The translations under genes were made by a program, and so were the position numbers. A stretch of 64,000 nt of DNA from Megalopta genalis (Eukaryota > Arthropoda > Insecta > Hymenoptera > Halictidae). Where the stretch lies: assembly GCF_051020955.1 (NCBI RefSeq), contig NW_027476409.1, forward strand, positions 62,001-126,000, in the 5' to 3' direction. Each line of letters opens with the position of its first letter. Positions within the stretch are counted from its first letter, which is position 1. The notes under the pieces are model-generated. The model searched no databases and was not told the origin of the DNA. It saw only the letters and a list, made by a program, of their open reading frames with translations. Below are positions 1 to 9,800 of the stretch, piece by piece.

Positions 1-1568
1 TTCGCATGCAGTTGAAACTAAATCATGTATATCACAAGTATTTGAGGCTAAACCATTTGTTCCGCATGGATTTGAAGCTAAGTCTTCTACTTCGCATTGA
101 TTTGAAGCTAAATCATGTGTTTTGCATGGATTTGGAGCTAACTCGTTTGCTTCGCCTGCATTTGAAGCTATATCAATTATATTGCAAGCATCTGAAGCTA
201 AATCACTTGTTTCTCATGGATTCAAAGCTACGTCATCTACTTCGCACTGATTTGAAGCTAAATCATGTGTTTCGTATGGATCTGAAGGTAACTCGTTTGC
301 TTCGCATGCAGTTGAAGCTAAATTATGTATTTCACAAGAATTTGTAGCTGAATCATTTGATTCGCATGGATTTGTAGCTAAGCCTTCTAATTTGCACTGA
401 TTTGACGCTAAACCATGTGTTTTGCTTGGATTTGAAGCTGTGCCTTCTACTTCGCCATGATTAGAAGCTAAATCATGAGTTTCGCATGGATTTGTAGCTA
501 TCTCGTTTGTTTCGCCTGCATTTGAAGCTATATCATTTATATCGCAAGTATTTGTAGCTAAGTCATTCAATTCGCATGGATATGAAGATAAGCCTGCTAC
601 TTCGCATTGATTTGAAGCTAAATGATGTTTTTCGCTTGGATTTAAAGCTAACTCGTTTGTTTCGTATGCAGTTGAAGCTAAATCTTGTTTATCAGAAGTA
701 TCTGAAGCTAAACCATTTGTTTCGCAAGAATATGATGCTAAACCATGTGTTTCGCATAATTTAAAACTAAATCATGTATTTTGCAATGATTTGAAGATAA
801 ATCAAATGTACAGGCTGAATTTTAAGCTAAATTGTGTGTTTCGCATGAATTTGGAGCTAAATCATGTATTTCGCATGAATTTGAATCATTGTCAAGTGTT
901 TCGCATGAATTTGAAGCTAACTCGTTTGTTTCGCCTTTATTTGAAGCTAAATCACGTGTGTCGCATGGATTTGAAGCTAACTCGTTTCTTTCGCATTCAG
1001 TTGATGCTAAATCATATATATCGCAAGTATTTGAAGCTAAACCATTTGTTTCGCATGGATTTGCAGATACGCCATCTACTTCGCATTGATTTGATGCTGA
1101 ATCATGTGCTTCGCTTGGATTTGGGGCTAACACTCGTTTGTTTCGCCTGCATTTGAAGCTATATCACTTATATCCCAAGTGTTTCAAGCTAAATCACTTG
1201 TTTCGCATGGATTTGAAGCAAAACCTTCTACATCACATAGATTGGCAGCTAAATCTTGTGTTTCTCATGTGTTTGAAGCTAAGCCTTCTACTTCACTTTG
1301 ATTTGAAGCTAAATCATACGATCCGCATGGATTTGAAGCTACCTCGCTTCCTTCGCATGCAGTTGAAGCTAAATCATGTTTATCACAAGTATATGAAGCT
1401 AAACCATTTGTTTCGCAAGAATATGAAGCTAATCCATGTGTTTCGCATGAATTTGAACCTAAATCATGTGTTTCGCATGAATTTGAAGCTAAATCATGTG
1501 TTTCGCATGGATTTGAGGCTAAGCCTTCCACATCGCATTGATTTGCAGCAAAATCATGTGTTTCGCAT
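1..1568. repeat. 30-bp minisatellite array, orientation A, left part
   Basis: About 52 tandem 30-bp units whose + strand core reads GAAGCTAAATCATGTGTTTC followed by GCATGGATTT, with heavy point divergence and occasional 1-2 bp register slips. The dialects alternate (units with CATTGATTTGAAGC, CCTGCATTTGAAGC, CAAGTATTTGAAGC and so on), giving a 150-bp super-period of five units. The array enters from outside the window. The open frames here (for example 791-1156 + and 822-1133 -) are made only of 10-residue repeats and show no sign of being genes. It ends at the copia insertion, inside the word TTTCGCATGG of a unit. Confidence 0.95.
1564..1568. other. Target-site duplication of the copia element, left copy
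   Basis: CGCAT directly before the LTR start TATTGGA. The same 5 bp follow the distal LTR at 6893-6897. Joining the flanks across the element restores the usual repeat word TTTCGCATGGATTT. Confidence 0.9.
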
Positions 1569-1877
1569 TATTGGAAATGGGTAGATAAATAAAAGTAAAA
1601 CGCAGTGAATTAAACTTATCCCTTTTAGTTTATTAATTTGATGTACGAGGAAGGACAGTCTTTACTCTCCTGATTGCTCCAGGAGACTGAGGACTATTCA
1701 CAAAGACGAAACCGAAAACGTCACCTAAAGACAAAGAGCACTCTGTTCTATATACATATCAAATCATTGTTTATCTAATGGTATTCTGGCGAGACTCTCG
1801 GCGTCGATTCGTTTTTGTAACTTATATGCTAGAAGGAGAAACTTCTGAGTATTCAAAAGAGAGAAAATAATCCAATA
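1569..1877 (-). repeat. copia 3' LTR
   Basis: 309 bp, matching 6584-6892 at all but 9 positions. It starts TATTGGA and ends TCCAATA on the + strand, a 7-bp terminal inverted repeat. The ends are TA...TA instead of the usual TG...CA. On the element's strand an AATAAA lies at 1634-1629, a candidate polyadenylation signal. Confidence 0.93.
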
Positions 1878-1890
1878 CGCCTCCTCAAAA
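1878..1890 (-). other. copia polypurine tract
   Basis: Directly inside the 3' LTR the minus strand reads TTTTGAGGAGGCG. This purine-rich run sits where the plus-strand DNA primer of an LTR retrotransposon is expected. It is assigned from position and composition only. Confidence 0.65.
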
Positions 1891-2213
1891 ATGAATCGAC
1901 TCTGCTTTCAATGAATGTGTATTAACTGTGTAAAATCTAAATTTAACATTAATTATCAGTAATATATTTATAGTTCATCTTATCAACTAAATTTTCGACT
2001 GACCTTCCTCGCACTGACTCTACTTCTGGGGCAAATACAAATGGTCCAACATTTGTTGCAATGAATTGGGAAAACCCAGAAAACCCAATCAGACCGTATC
2101 AAGTACATACAGTATTAATAAGACGAAGTAATTATTTTTTTTTTCTCTTTTTTTGTAGAAATATATATATATATATTTCACAAATATATCACAATATATA
2201 TATATCAATGGAG
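1891..2213 (-). other. copia 3' untranslated region
   Basis: Non-coding stretch between the RNase H stop codon and the purine tract. It is AT-rich, with a T-run near 2136-2156 and AT dinucleotide runs near 2162-2206 (+ strand). I see no further gene and no env-like frame. Confidence 0.7.
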
Positions 2214-3638
2214 TCACTCCAGGCCCAATCCGACTCTGAACTCCAGGAATTTCTGGCCTGACAGTGGCTTTGTCAGTATATCTGCAATTTGATTTTCTGT
2301 GGGAATGAAATTCAATATTATTACTTTTTCTTCAATTTGTTCTCGTGAAAAATGATACTTAATATCTATATGTTTCGATCGCTTATGACTTGTAGGATTA
2401 TTCGCAATGCACATACAACCAGTATTATCCTCGTAAATCACAATTGGATCCGATATAATTATATTAATACTTGTTGCTAATGACTTTAACCAAAGTGCTT
2501 CTTTTACACCCTCATACAGAGCCATATATTCGGCTGCTGCTGTGGAACTAGCTACCGATGATTGTTTCTTTGTGTTCCAACAGATCGTACATTTTTCATA
2601 CAACTTAAATACATAACCTGTAGTACTTCTTCGATTTGTACCACTACCACCTCCCCAATCGGAGTCAACGTATCCACTCAAAAAGTCTTTATAATCATTT
2701 TTAACATATGTCAATTTAATATCAGATGACCCTTTCAGATACCGAAGTATCATTTTCAAATTTTCCCAAAGTTCTTTGTTATTTTTGTTTGCATAACGAC
2801 TCAAAATATTTACCGCTGCACTTAAATCCGGTCTAGTGCATAACATGATATACATTAAACATCCTATTAAACTTCTACAAGGTGCATCACATTTTTCATC
2901 AGAATTTAAAAGTTCATAGTTTAATTTAATTGGAAGTGGTGCACTGATTTGCTTACAATCACTCATATTAAACTTATCAAGTACAGTCTTTATGTATGCG
3001 CTTTGATCTAATGTCAATTTTCCATTATTTCTAGTAACTCTAATTGCTAAGAATAATCTAATTTCATCTAAATCTGTCATTCGAAATTTGTTCATCAAAT
3101 AATCTTTAAAACTACGCATTATTTGAATATCTGCAGTTGCAACTACAAGATCATCGACATATAAAACTACATAAAAATTTTTCCAAATACTTCCTCTATC
3201 TAAAATATAAATACAACGATCGCCTGCAGAGTTTTTAAATCCTAAGTCTAATAAAGTCTTTTCAAATGTCTCAAACCAACGTCTAGCCGCCTGTTTCAAA
3301 CCGTATAGGGTTTTGTTTAATTTGCAAATCTGATTACCATTACTATTTACACCCTCTGGGACCCTCATGTAAATTTCTTCTTTTAGTGTACCATTTAGGA
3401 ATGCCGTTTTCACATCCATATGGTGAATTAATAAATCATGTTGATTTGCAAAAGCTACAATAAATCGAAAACTTGAAATTCTAGCAACAGGCGCAAATGT
3501 TTCATCGTAATCAACCATATACTGTTGACTGAAACCTCGAGCAACTAGACGTGCTTTATATTTTTGTGGATTTCCAAATTCATTGGTTTTAGTCGTGAAT
3601 ACCCATTTACAGTCAACAATATTTTTATCTTTTGGCAT
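2214..3638 (-). CDS. copia reverse transcriptase-RNase H segment of broken Pol
   Basis: Encodes the C-terminal half of the copia polyprotein, which copies the element RNA into DNA and degrades the RNA strand. Visible from the Met at 3638: the RVT_2-type start KWVFTTK (about residues 11-17), first catalytic Asp in MDVKTAF (D75), the YVDD box at 160-163, and LYGLKQ (111-116). The RNase H follows with D325 in GYVDSDWGG, E370, D404 in YEDNTG and D453 in IADILTKPL. It stops with TGA at 2214-2216, a normal end for the family. The frame is open upstream to 3701, where the in-frame TGA at 3702-3704 separates it from integrase, so the Met at 3638 is internal and not a true start. All RT and RNase H catalytic residues I looked for are present. 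Confidence 0.9.
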   Translation of the reverse strand: MPKDKNIVDCKWVFTTKTNEFGNPQKYKARLVARGFSQQYMVDYDETFAPVARISSFRFIVAFANQHDLLIHHMDVKTAFLNGTLKEEIYMRVPEGVNSNGNQICKLNKTLYGLKQAARRWFETFEKTLLDLGFKNSAGDRCIYILDRGSIWKNFYVVLYVDDLVVATADIQIMRSFKDYLMNKFRMTDLDEIRLFLAIRVTRNNGKLTLDQSAYIKTVLDKFNMSDCKQISAPLPIKLNYELLNSDEKCDAPCRSLIGCLMYIMLCTRPDLSAAVNILSRYANKNNKELWENLKMILRYLKGSSDIKLTYVKNDYKDFLSGYVDSDWGGGSGTNRRSTTGYVFKLYEKCTICWNTKKQSSVASSTAAAEYMALYEGVKEALWLKSLATSINIIISDPIVIYEDNTGCMCIANNPTSHKRSKHIDIKYHFSREQIEEKVIILNFIPTENQIADILTKPLSGQKFLEFRVGLGLE

Positions 3639-3701
3639 TGGTACTAGTGTCCACGTGTTATTTGTAATTAAAGAATTTAGTTCGTCTTGAATCGCTTGCT
3701 C

Positions 3702-4958
3702 TCATTGAGCTCTGTCATCACGAGTTTTTATTTCTTCAAACGAAGTGGGTATTTTATAAACAACTGACTGAGCGCACATGAGTTCGTAATACGATGTAGG
3801 ACTGCGTTGTTTTATTCTCTCACTTCTTCTAATTTTCTTATCCTTTTTAACTGTATTTTCTCGACTTCGACCATTTCCATCTGCTTTATCTACAGATTTA
3901 CTACCGCTAATACCATCTGATTTATTTTTTAAAACCTCAGTTAATTCATCATCATCAGATTGCAAATCATTTAAACTATTTGGTTTATCATTACCAAATT
4001 TCTTTAACCTATCTGATTTACCATTATCAGATTTCAAATCATTTAAACCATCTGGTTTATCATTACCAAATTTCTTTAACCTATCTGATTTACCATTATC
4101 AGATTTCAAATCATTTAAACCATCTGGTTTATCATTACCAGATTTCCTCATCTTAAATTCAGCTGATTCTAATACTGTATCTTTGTTTATAGAGGTTCCT
4201 TTTTCATTACCCTCTTTCAAAACTGGTCGAGATTTTAAATAATTTATTTCGTCAACTATGACATCTCTTACTGTCATAAATTTTTCATTTTCAACATCCC
4301 AAACTTTATATCCGTTGGGTTCAAATCCAACTAAAATCGCTTTCGAGGATTTTTCATCAAATTTACGCTTTCTAGACTTATTATGTACATACACTGTCGA
4401 TCCGAACATTTTTAAATATTTTAATTTAGGCTTTTTTCTATGCCACATCTCAAATGGAGTCTTATCAATTTTCAAAGCCTTTGTTGGAGTCAAATTAATT
4501 AAATACGTAGCAGTTAATACAGCTTCTCCCCAAAATTCTTTTTCTAAACCTGCACAGTTTACCATCGCACGCGCCCTTTCTGTTATTGTTCCATTCATTC
4601 GCTCTGCAACGCCATTTAACTGAGGACTGTATGGTACAGTCAAGTGATAACTGATACCTCTCTTAACGCAATATTCTTTCATCTCTTTTGATAAATATTC
4701 TCTACCGTTATCACAATATAAATTTACGACTTTTAAATTAAAATGAGCTTCACTCTTTGCGACATAGTCTTTGAAAACACCGAAAACTTCAGATTTATGT
4801 GTAATTAAATAAGTTACTGTATAATGCGTAAATTCATCTATAAATGATACATAATAATTTTTATTGTTAATTGTCGTGGGAGTGATTGGACCGCATACTT
4901 CTGTGTGAACTACGAACAAGGGCTTTGTTACATGAATTTTGTTCTTTGATTTTTTCAA
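3702..4958 (-). CDS. copia integrase core and linker segment of broken Pol
   Basis: Integrase catalytic core plus the long linker to RT, in the same frame as RT but +1 relative to gag. The core shows D83 in YCDNGREYL and E119 in GVAERMNG, a D-x35-E spacing typical of integrases. The first acidic position reads HTEVCGP (E20), where copia integrases carry Asp, so catalysis is probably lost. About residues 260-360 are a hydrophilic, low-complexity linker containing a perfect 24-residue duplication. The segment ends at TGA 3702-3704, well before RT, which would truncate the polyprotein. The nominal start at 4958 is a TTG inside the overlap with the gag frame; expression would be by fusion with gag. 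Confidence 0.88.
   Translation of the reverse strand: MKKSKNKIHVTKPLFVVHTEVCGPITPTTINNKNYYVSFIDEFTHYTVTYLITHKSEVFGVFKDYVAKSEAHFNLKVVNLYCDNGREYLSKEMKEYCVKRGISYHLTVPYSPQLNGVAERMNGTITERARAMVNCAGLEKEFWGEAVLTATYLINLTPTKALKIDKTPFEMWHRKKPKLKYLKMFGSTVYVHNKSRKRKFDEKSSKAILVGFEPNGYKVWDVENEKFMTVRDVIVDEINYLKSRPVLKEGNEKGTSINKDTVLESAEFKMRKSGNDKPDGLNDLKSDNGKSDRLKKFGNDKPDGLNDLKSDNGKSDRLKKFGNDKPNSLNDLQSDDDELTEVLKNKSDGISGSKSVDKADGNGRSRENTVKKDKKIRRSERIKQRSPTSYYELMCAQSVVYKIPTSFEEIKTRDDRAQ
3958..4140 (-). repeat. 72-bp tandem repeat in the integrase-RT linker
   Basis: Two identical 72-bp units at 3982-4053 and 4054-4125, with degenerate partial units on either side. Each encodes 24 residues beginning GNDKPDGLNDLKSD. 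Because 72 is a multiple of 3, the duplication keeps the frame. It expands a linker poor in conserved sequence, so it may be tolerated. Confidence 0.9.
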
Positions 4959-6474
4959 ATGGTAACCGTGCTTGTTTACCGTTTATACAAGCCTCACATA
5001 AATCGTCGCTTGGTATTACTTTTTCGAGATGACTTATATCTTTAACCATGTGTTTATTTTTCAACTCTAAGAATTTTGTTTTACTCATATGACCTAATCG
5101 CTTATGCCACAAATCATAATTATTTCGATTACTATTATATACTTGAGAGTTACTAACATTGACACCTTTTGCTAATTCAAATTCAATTACAGTGAAATTA
5201 TTTGTGGATTTACCCTTCATTAGAATTTTACCATCTTTACTTATCTGTACTCCTTTTGCGTCGAAGGTGATAGTCATTCCTGCCTTCTGCATTTTTGTCA
5301 CTGAGAGTAAATTGCATGGTATATCTGGACAGTACAGGACATCTTTGAGTACAATTGGAAAACCCGTATCGCTCGTCAAGTGGATGGTCCCGCTCTTGGT
5401 TGCGGTGTTGTAAACTCCATTCTTAGCTACCATAATTTTTATTGGTGGATATAAGTCAATTACACTTGTGAATACATTGTCTCGATTAATCACATGATCA
5501 GAGGCTCCAGAATCCAAAAGAAACATTAATTTATTACTTTCACAGTTCTGATATTCTCCAGTCATAAAGGCGAAACCTGATCTGTTGACATCGCGTTGCG
5601 TTTGTACCGCCTGGGCTGTGTGAGGCCCTGTGTTCTTCTCTCCCTCGTATCTTTGATTTCTTTTGAAATGGTAACAGTCCAACTTTTTATGACCATTTCG
5701 TCCACAATGATAACATTTTCCATGAGACGAATTTCTGAAATTTCTGTGTGGATGAAAGCCGGTACGAAAATGTGAACCTCTGCCTCTTCGATTTCCACCT
5801 CTGTAATTTCCACCTCTGCCTCGGTAACTTCGCGAATAATTTCTGTTATTTTCTCGAGGAGATTCTGTTTCAATATGCAACACTTTCGCACTTGTATTTT
5901 CATTGGCATTCTGCACTTTTGTTTCATGATCTAAAAGTCTTGTCTTCACAAAATCCAAAGTAATTTCATCTTCGGTCATTGTCTCAATCACTGTTGCCAC
6001 AGTTTCATACATTTTAGGAAGACTGCCGAGCAAATACGAAATCTTTTGACTTTCTGATACTGACACACCAACCGCTGCGAGCTCAGTTATCAATTCATCA
6101 AAATTTTCAAAATGTTCTTTCAATTTTGCATCACTTTTCATTTTCAATCTGCTCAATCGATTACGAATCGACACTTCAGTGGCAGCACTTGTTCTCTCAT
6201 AAATGTCATCGAAACTTTCCAAAATTGTCTTAGCAGTACTACCAGGTGTATCATACCTTAGATAAGTGTCAGATAAATACTCCACTACAACACATTTGGC
6301 AATTCGCTCAGCTCTTGTCCACTTACTGGTCACTGGAACCGGAGGTAGTTCGTCAATCACTTTTAGCAAATTTAGTTCGTTCAATAAATTCCTGATTCGA
6401 TGTTTCCATGCATTGTACTTGGTACCACTGAACGGTTGGATATTTCTTCTGTCTTTAGATTTATACATTGTCAC
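4867..6474 (-). CDS. copia Gag, protease and integrase zinc-finger segment
   Basis: First part of the copia polyprotein, which forms the particle and processes it. From the ATG at 6474: a UBN2-type Gag region (about residues 20-190), an RGG-rich basic stretch (about 218-235), a CCHC zinc knuckle CYHCGRNGHKKLDC (254-267) for RNA binding, the aspartic protease site DSGAS (321-325), and the GAG-pre-integrase HHCC finger with H457, H462, C493 and C496. Homology stops around KQARLPFEK (residue 508). The next 27 residues are out-of-frame noise because coding continues in the +1 frame, most likely through one extra A in the A-run at 4955-4950. The start is chosen because it is the first ATG after the primer site and begins a typical N-terminus. 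Confidence 0.9.
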   Translation of the reverse strand: MTMYKSKDRRNIQPFSGTKYNAWKHRIRNLLNELNLLKVIDELPPVPVTSKWTRAERIAKCVVVEYLSDTYLRYDTPGSTAKTILESFDDIYERTSAATEVSIRNRLSRLKMKSDAKLKEHFENFDELITELAAVGVSVSESQKISYLLGSLPKMYETVATVIETMTEDEITLDFVKTRLLDHETKVQNANENTSAKVLHIETESPRENNRNYSRSYRGRGGNYRGGNRRGRGSHFRTGFHPHRNFRNSSHGKCYHCGRNGHKKLDCYHFKRNQRYEGEKNTGPHTAQAVQTQRDVNRSGFAFMTGEYQNCESNKLMFLLDSGASDHVINRDNVFTSVIDLYPPIKIMVAKNGVYNTATKSGTIHLTSDTGFPIVLKDVLYCPDIPCNLLSVTKMQKAGMTITFDAKGVQISKDGKILMKGKSTNNFTVIEFELAKGVNVSNSQVYNSNRNNYDLWHKRLGHMSKTKFLELKNKHMVKDISHLEKVIPSDDLCEACINGKQARLPFEKIKEQNSCNKALVRSSHRSMRSNHSHDN

Positions 6475-6567
6475 TTAGTCTCAACACCTTTTAACTTAAC
6501 ACTAAACAAAAAACCACTTTTGCAATAACTAAATTGTTAATGAAATACACAGTTAATACACAATGTG
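6475..6567 (-). other. copia 5' leader
   Basis: Short AT-rich untranslated leader between the primer-binding site and the gag ATG. No feature is visible apart from its position. Confidence 0.6.
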
Positions 6568-6583
6568 ATCTGGGCCCATAACC
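6568..6583 (-). other. copia primer-binding site, initiator tRNA-Met internal type
   Basis: Abutting the 5' LTR, the + strand reads CTGGGCCCATAACC at 6570-6583. I recognise this as the anticodon stem-loop of initiator tRNA-Met, not a tRNA 3' end. Drosophila copia is known to prime from a half-molecule of tRNA-iMet cut in the anticodon loop, and this site fits that mechanism. Confidence 0.85.
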
Positions 6584-6892
6584 TATTGGAAATGGGTAGA
6601 TAAATAAAAGTAAAACGCAGTGAATTAAACTTATCCCTTTTAGTTTATTAATTTGACGTACGAGGAAGGACCGTCTTTACTCTCCAGATTGCTCCAGGAG
6701 ACTGAAGACTATTCACAAAGACGAAACCAAAAACGTCACCAAAAGACAAAGAGCACTCTGTTCTATATACATATGAAATCATTGTTTATCTAATGGTACT
6801 CTGGCGAGACTCTCGGCGTCGATTCGTTTTTGTAACTTATATGCTAGAAGGAAAAACTTCTGAGTATTCAAAAGAGAGAAAATAATCCAATA
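6584..6892 (-). repeat. copia 5' LTR
   Basis: 309 bp, TATTGGA...TCCAATA, paired with 1569-1877. It would carry the promoter on the minus strand. A weak TATA-like CATATAA lies at 6843-6837, but I cannot place a start site. Confidence 0.93.
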
Positions 6893-6897
6893 CGCAT
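6893..6897. other. Target-site duplication of the copia element, right copy
   Basis: CGCAT directly after TCCAATA, identical to 1564-1568. It is the first 5 bp of the resumed repeat unit CGCATGGATTTG. Confidence 0.9.
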
Positions 6898-9800
6898 GGA
6901 TTTGAAACTCACTCGTTTGTTTCGCATGCAGTTGAAGCTTAATCATGTATATCACGAGTATTTGAAGCTAAACCATTTGATTCGCATGGATTTGAAGCTA
7001 AGCCTTCTACCTCGCAATTTATTTCAAGCTAGATTATGTGTTTCCAATGGATTTGAAGCTATCTTGTTTGTTTCGCATGCATTTGAATCTATACCATTTA
7101 TACCGCAAGCATTTGAAGCTAATTCAATTATGTCGCATGGATTTGATGCAAAGACTTCTACTTCGCATTGATTTGAAGCTAAAACATGTGTTTCGCTTGG
7201 ATTTGGAGCTAAATCATGTGTTTCGCATGGATTTGAATCTAACTCGTTTGTTTCGCATGTAGTTGAATTTAAATCATGAATATCACAAGTATTTGAAGCT
7301 GAACCATTTGTTTCTTATTGATTAGAAGCTAAGCTTTCTACATCGCACCGATTTGAAGCTAAATCATGAGTTTCGCATGGATTAGAAGCTAACTCGTTTG
7401 TTTCGCCTGCATTTGATGCTATATCACTTATATCGCAAGTATCCGAAGCTAAATCATATGTTTCGCATGGTTTTGAAGCTAAGACTTCTAGTTCGCATTG
7501 AGTTGAAGCTATATCACTTATATCGCAAGTATTTGAAGCTAAGTCATTTGTGTGGCATGGATTTGAAGCTAAACCTTCTACATCGCATTGATTTGAAGCT
7601 TAATCATGTGTTTTGCATGGATTTAGAGCTAACTCGTTTGTTTCTTCTGCATTTGAATCTATCTCACATATATCGCAATTATCTGAAGCAAAATCATTTG
7701 TTTCTCATGTATATGAAGCTAAGCCTTCTACTTCGAATTGATTTGAAGCTAAATCATGTGTTTCGCATGGACTTGATGCTAACTCGTTTGTTTCGCCTGC
7801 AGTTGAATCTATAACACTTATATCGCAAGTATCGGAAGCTCAATCATGTGTTTTGCATAGATTTGAAGCTAACTCGTTTGTTTCGCATGCAGTTGAAGCT
7901 AAATCATGTATATCATAAGTATCTGAAGCTAAGCAATTTGTTTCACATGTATTTGACGCTAAACCACGCGTTTGCCATGAATTTGAACCTAAATCATGTG
8001 TTTCCAATGGATTTGAAGCCTACTCATGTGTTTGCATGGATTTAAAGCTAACTATTTTTTTCGCATGCAGTTGAGGCTAAATCATGTTTATCACTAGTGA
8101 CTGACACTAAATCTTATTTTCGCAAGAATATGAAGCTAAACCATGTGTTTCTCATCACTTTGAAGCTAAATCATGTGTTTCGCATGGTATTGAATATAAC
8201 TCGTTTGTTCCGCCTGCATTTGAAGCTATATCATTTATATGGCAAGTATTTGAAGCAAATTCATGCGTGTCGCATGCATTTGAAGCTAAGCCTTCTATTT
8301 TGCATTGATTGGAAGCTAAATCATGTGTTTTGCATGGATTTGAATCTAACTCGTTTATTTCGCCTGCAGTTGAAGCCACATCACTTATATTCGCAAGTAT
8401 TTGAAGCTAAATCATTTGTTTCGCATCGATTTGAAGCAATGCCTTCTACTTCTCATTGATTTGAACCTGAATCATGTGTTTCGATTGGATATGAAGCTGA
8501 GTCATTCGTTTCGCTTGCATTTGAAGGTATATCATTTATATCTCAAGTATCTGTATCTAAACCATTTGTTTCGCATTGATTTGAAGCTAAGCCAACTACT
8601 TCGCATTGATTTGAAGTTAAGTCATGTGTCTCGCTTGGATTTGATGCTCACTCGTTTGATTCACATGCAGTTGAAGCTAAATCATAAGTATCTGAAGCTA
8701 AATAATTTGTTTCGCATGCAGTTGAAGTTGAATCATGAATATCACAAGTATTTGAAAATAAACCATTTGTTTCGCGTGGATTTGAAGCTAATCGTTCTAC
8801 TCCGCATTGATTTGAAGCTAAATCATGTGTTCCGCTTGGATTTGAAGCTAACTCGTTTGTTTTGCATGCAGTTGACCCTAAATCATGTATCTCACAAGTA
8901 GTAGAGGCTGAACCATATTTATCGCATGGATTTGTAGCTAAGACTTCTACTTCGCATTGAATTAAAGCTAAATCATGTGTTTCGCTTGGATTTGAAGCTA
9001 GCTCGTTTGATTCGCATGCAGTTGAAGATAAATCATGAATATCACAAGTGAATATTCAAGATAAATCATTTGTTTCGCATGGATTTGAAGCTAATCGTTC
9101 TACTTCCCATTAATTTAAAGCTAAATCGTGTGTTTCGCATGGATTTGAAGCTAGCTCGTTTGATTCGCATGCAGTTGAAGATAAATCATGAATATCACAA
9201 GTGAATATTCAAGATAAATCATTTGTTTCTCATGGATTTGAAGCTGAGTCTCCTACTTCGCATTGATTTGAAGCTAAATAATCCGTTTTGCATGGATTTG
9301 AAGCTAACTCGTTTGTTTCGCCTGCATTTGAAGCTATATCATTTATATCGCAAGTACCTGAAACTCAATCATTTGTTTCTCATGGATTCGATGCTAAGCC
9401 TTCTACTTCGCTTTGATTTGAAGCTAAATTATGTGACCGCATGGATTTGAAGCTAACTCGTTGGTCTCGCCTGCATTTGAAGCTATTTCATCGATATCGC
9501 AAGTATTTGATGGTAACTCATTTATTTCGCATGGATTAGATGCTAAGTATTCAACTTCGTATTTATTTGAAGCTAAATCATGTGTTTCACATGGATTTGT
9601 AGCTAACTCGTTTGTTTCGCCTACATTTGAAGCTATATCATTTATATCGCAAGTATCTGAAGCTAAATATTTTGTTTCTCATGGATCTGAAGCAAATCAA
9701 TCTACATCTCATTGATTTGAAGCTAAATTAAGTGTTTCGCTTGGACTTGAAGCTAACTCGTTTGTTTCGTATGCAGTTTAAGCAAAATCATGTTTGAGAC

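Larger units (their letters stand above)
1569..6892 (-). mobile_element. Ty1/copia LTR retrotransposon, 5324 bp, decayed
   Basis: A full-length element lying on the minus strand: 5' LTR 6584-6892, primer site just inside it, one gag-protease-integrase-RT-RNase H coding region (6474 to 2214), a purine tract, and 3' LTR 1569-1877. The domain order with integrase before reverse transcriptase defines the copia superfamily. A 5-bp target duplication CGCAT flanks it. The coding region is broken by a +1 shift near 4950 and an in-frame TGA at 3702-3704, and the first integrase catalytic position is Glu. The two LTRs differ at 9 of 309 positions by my count with no indel, so the insertion is moderately old and the copy is probably non-autonomous. 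It interrupts a minisatellite, not a gene. Confidence 0.95.

Noticed and set aside
4950..4955. Programmed frameshift site in copia
   Set aside because: The A-run is not in a canonical slippery phase for a -1 shift, the change is +1, and the copy has other lesions. A simple insertion is more likely.
6568..6583. tRNA-iMet gene fragment
   Set aside because: Only the anticodon arm is present and it abuts the LTR, so it is a primer-binding site.
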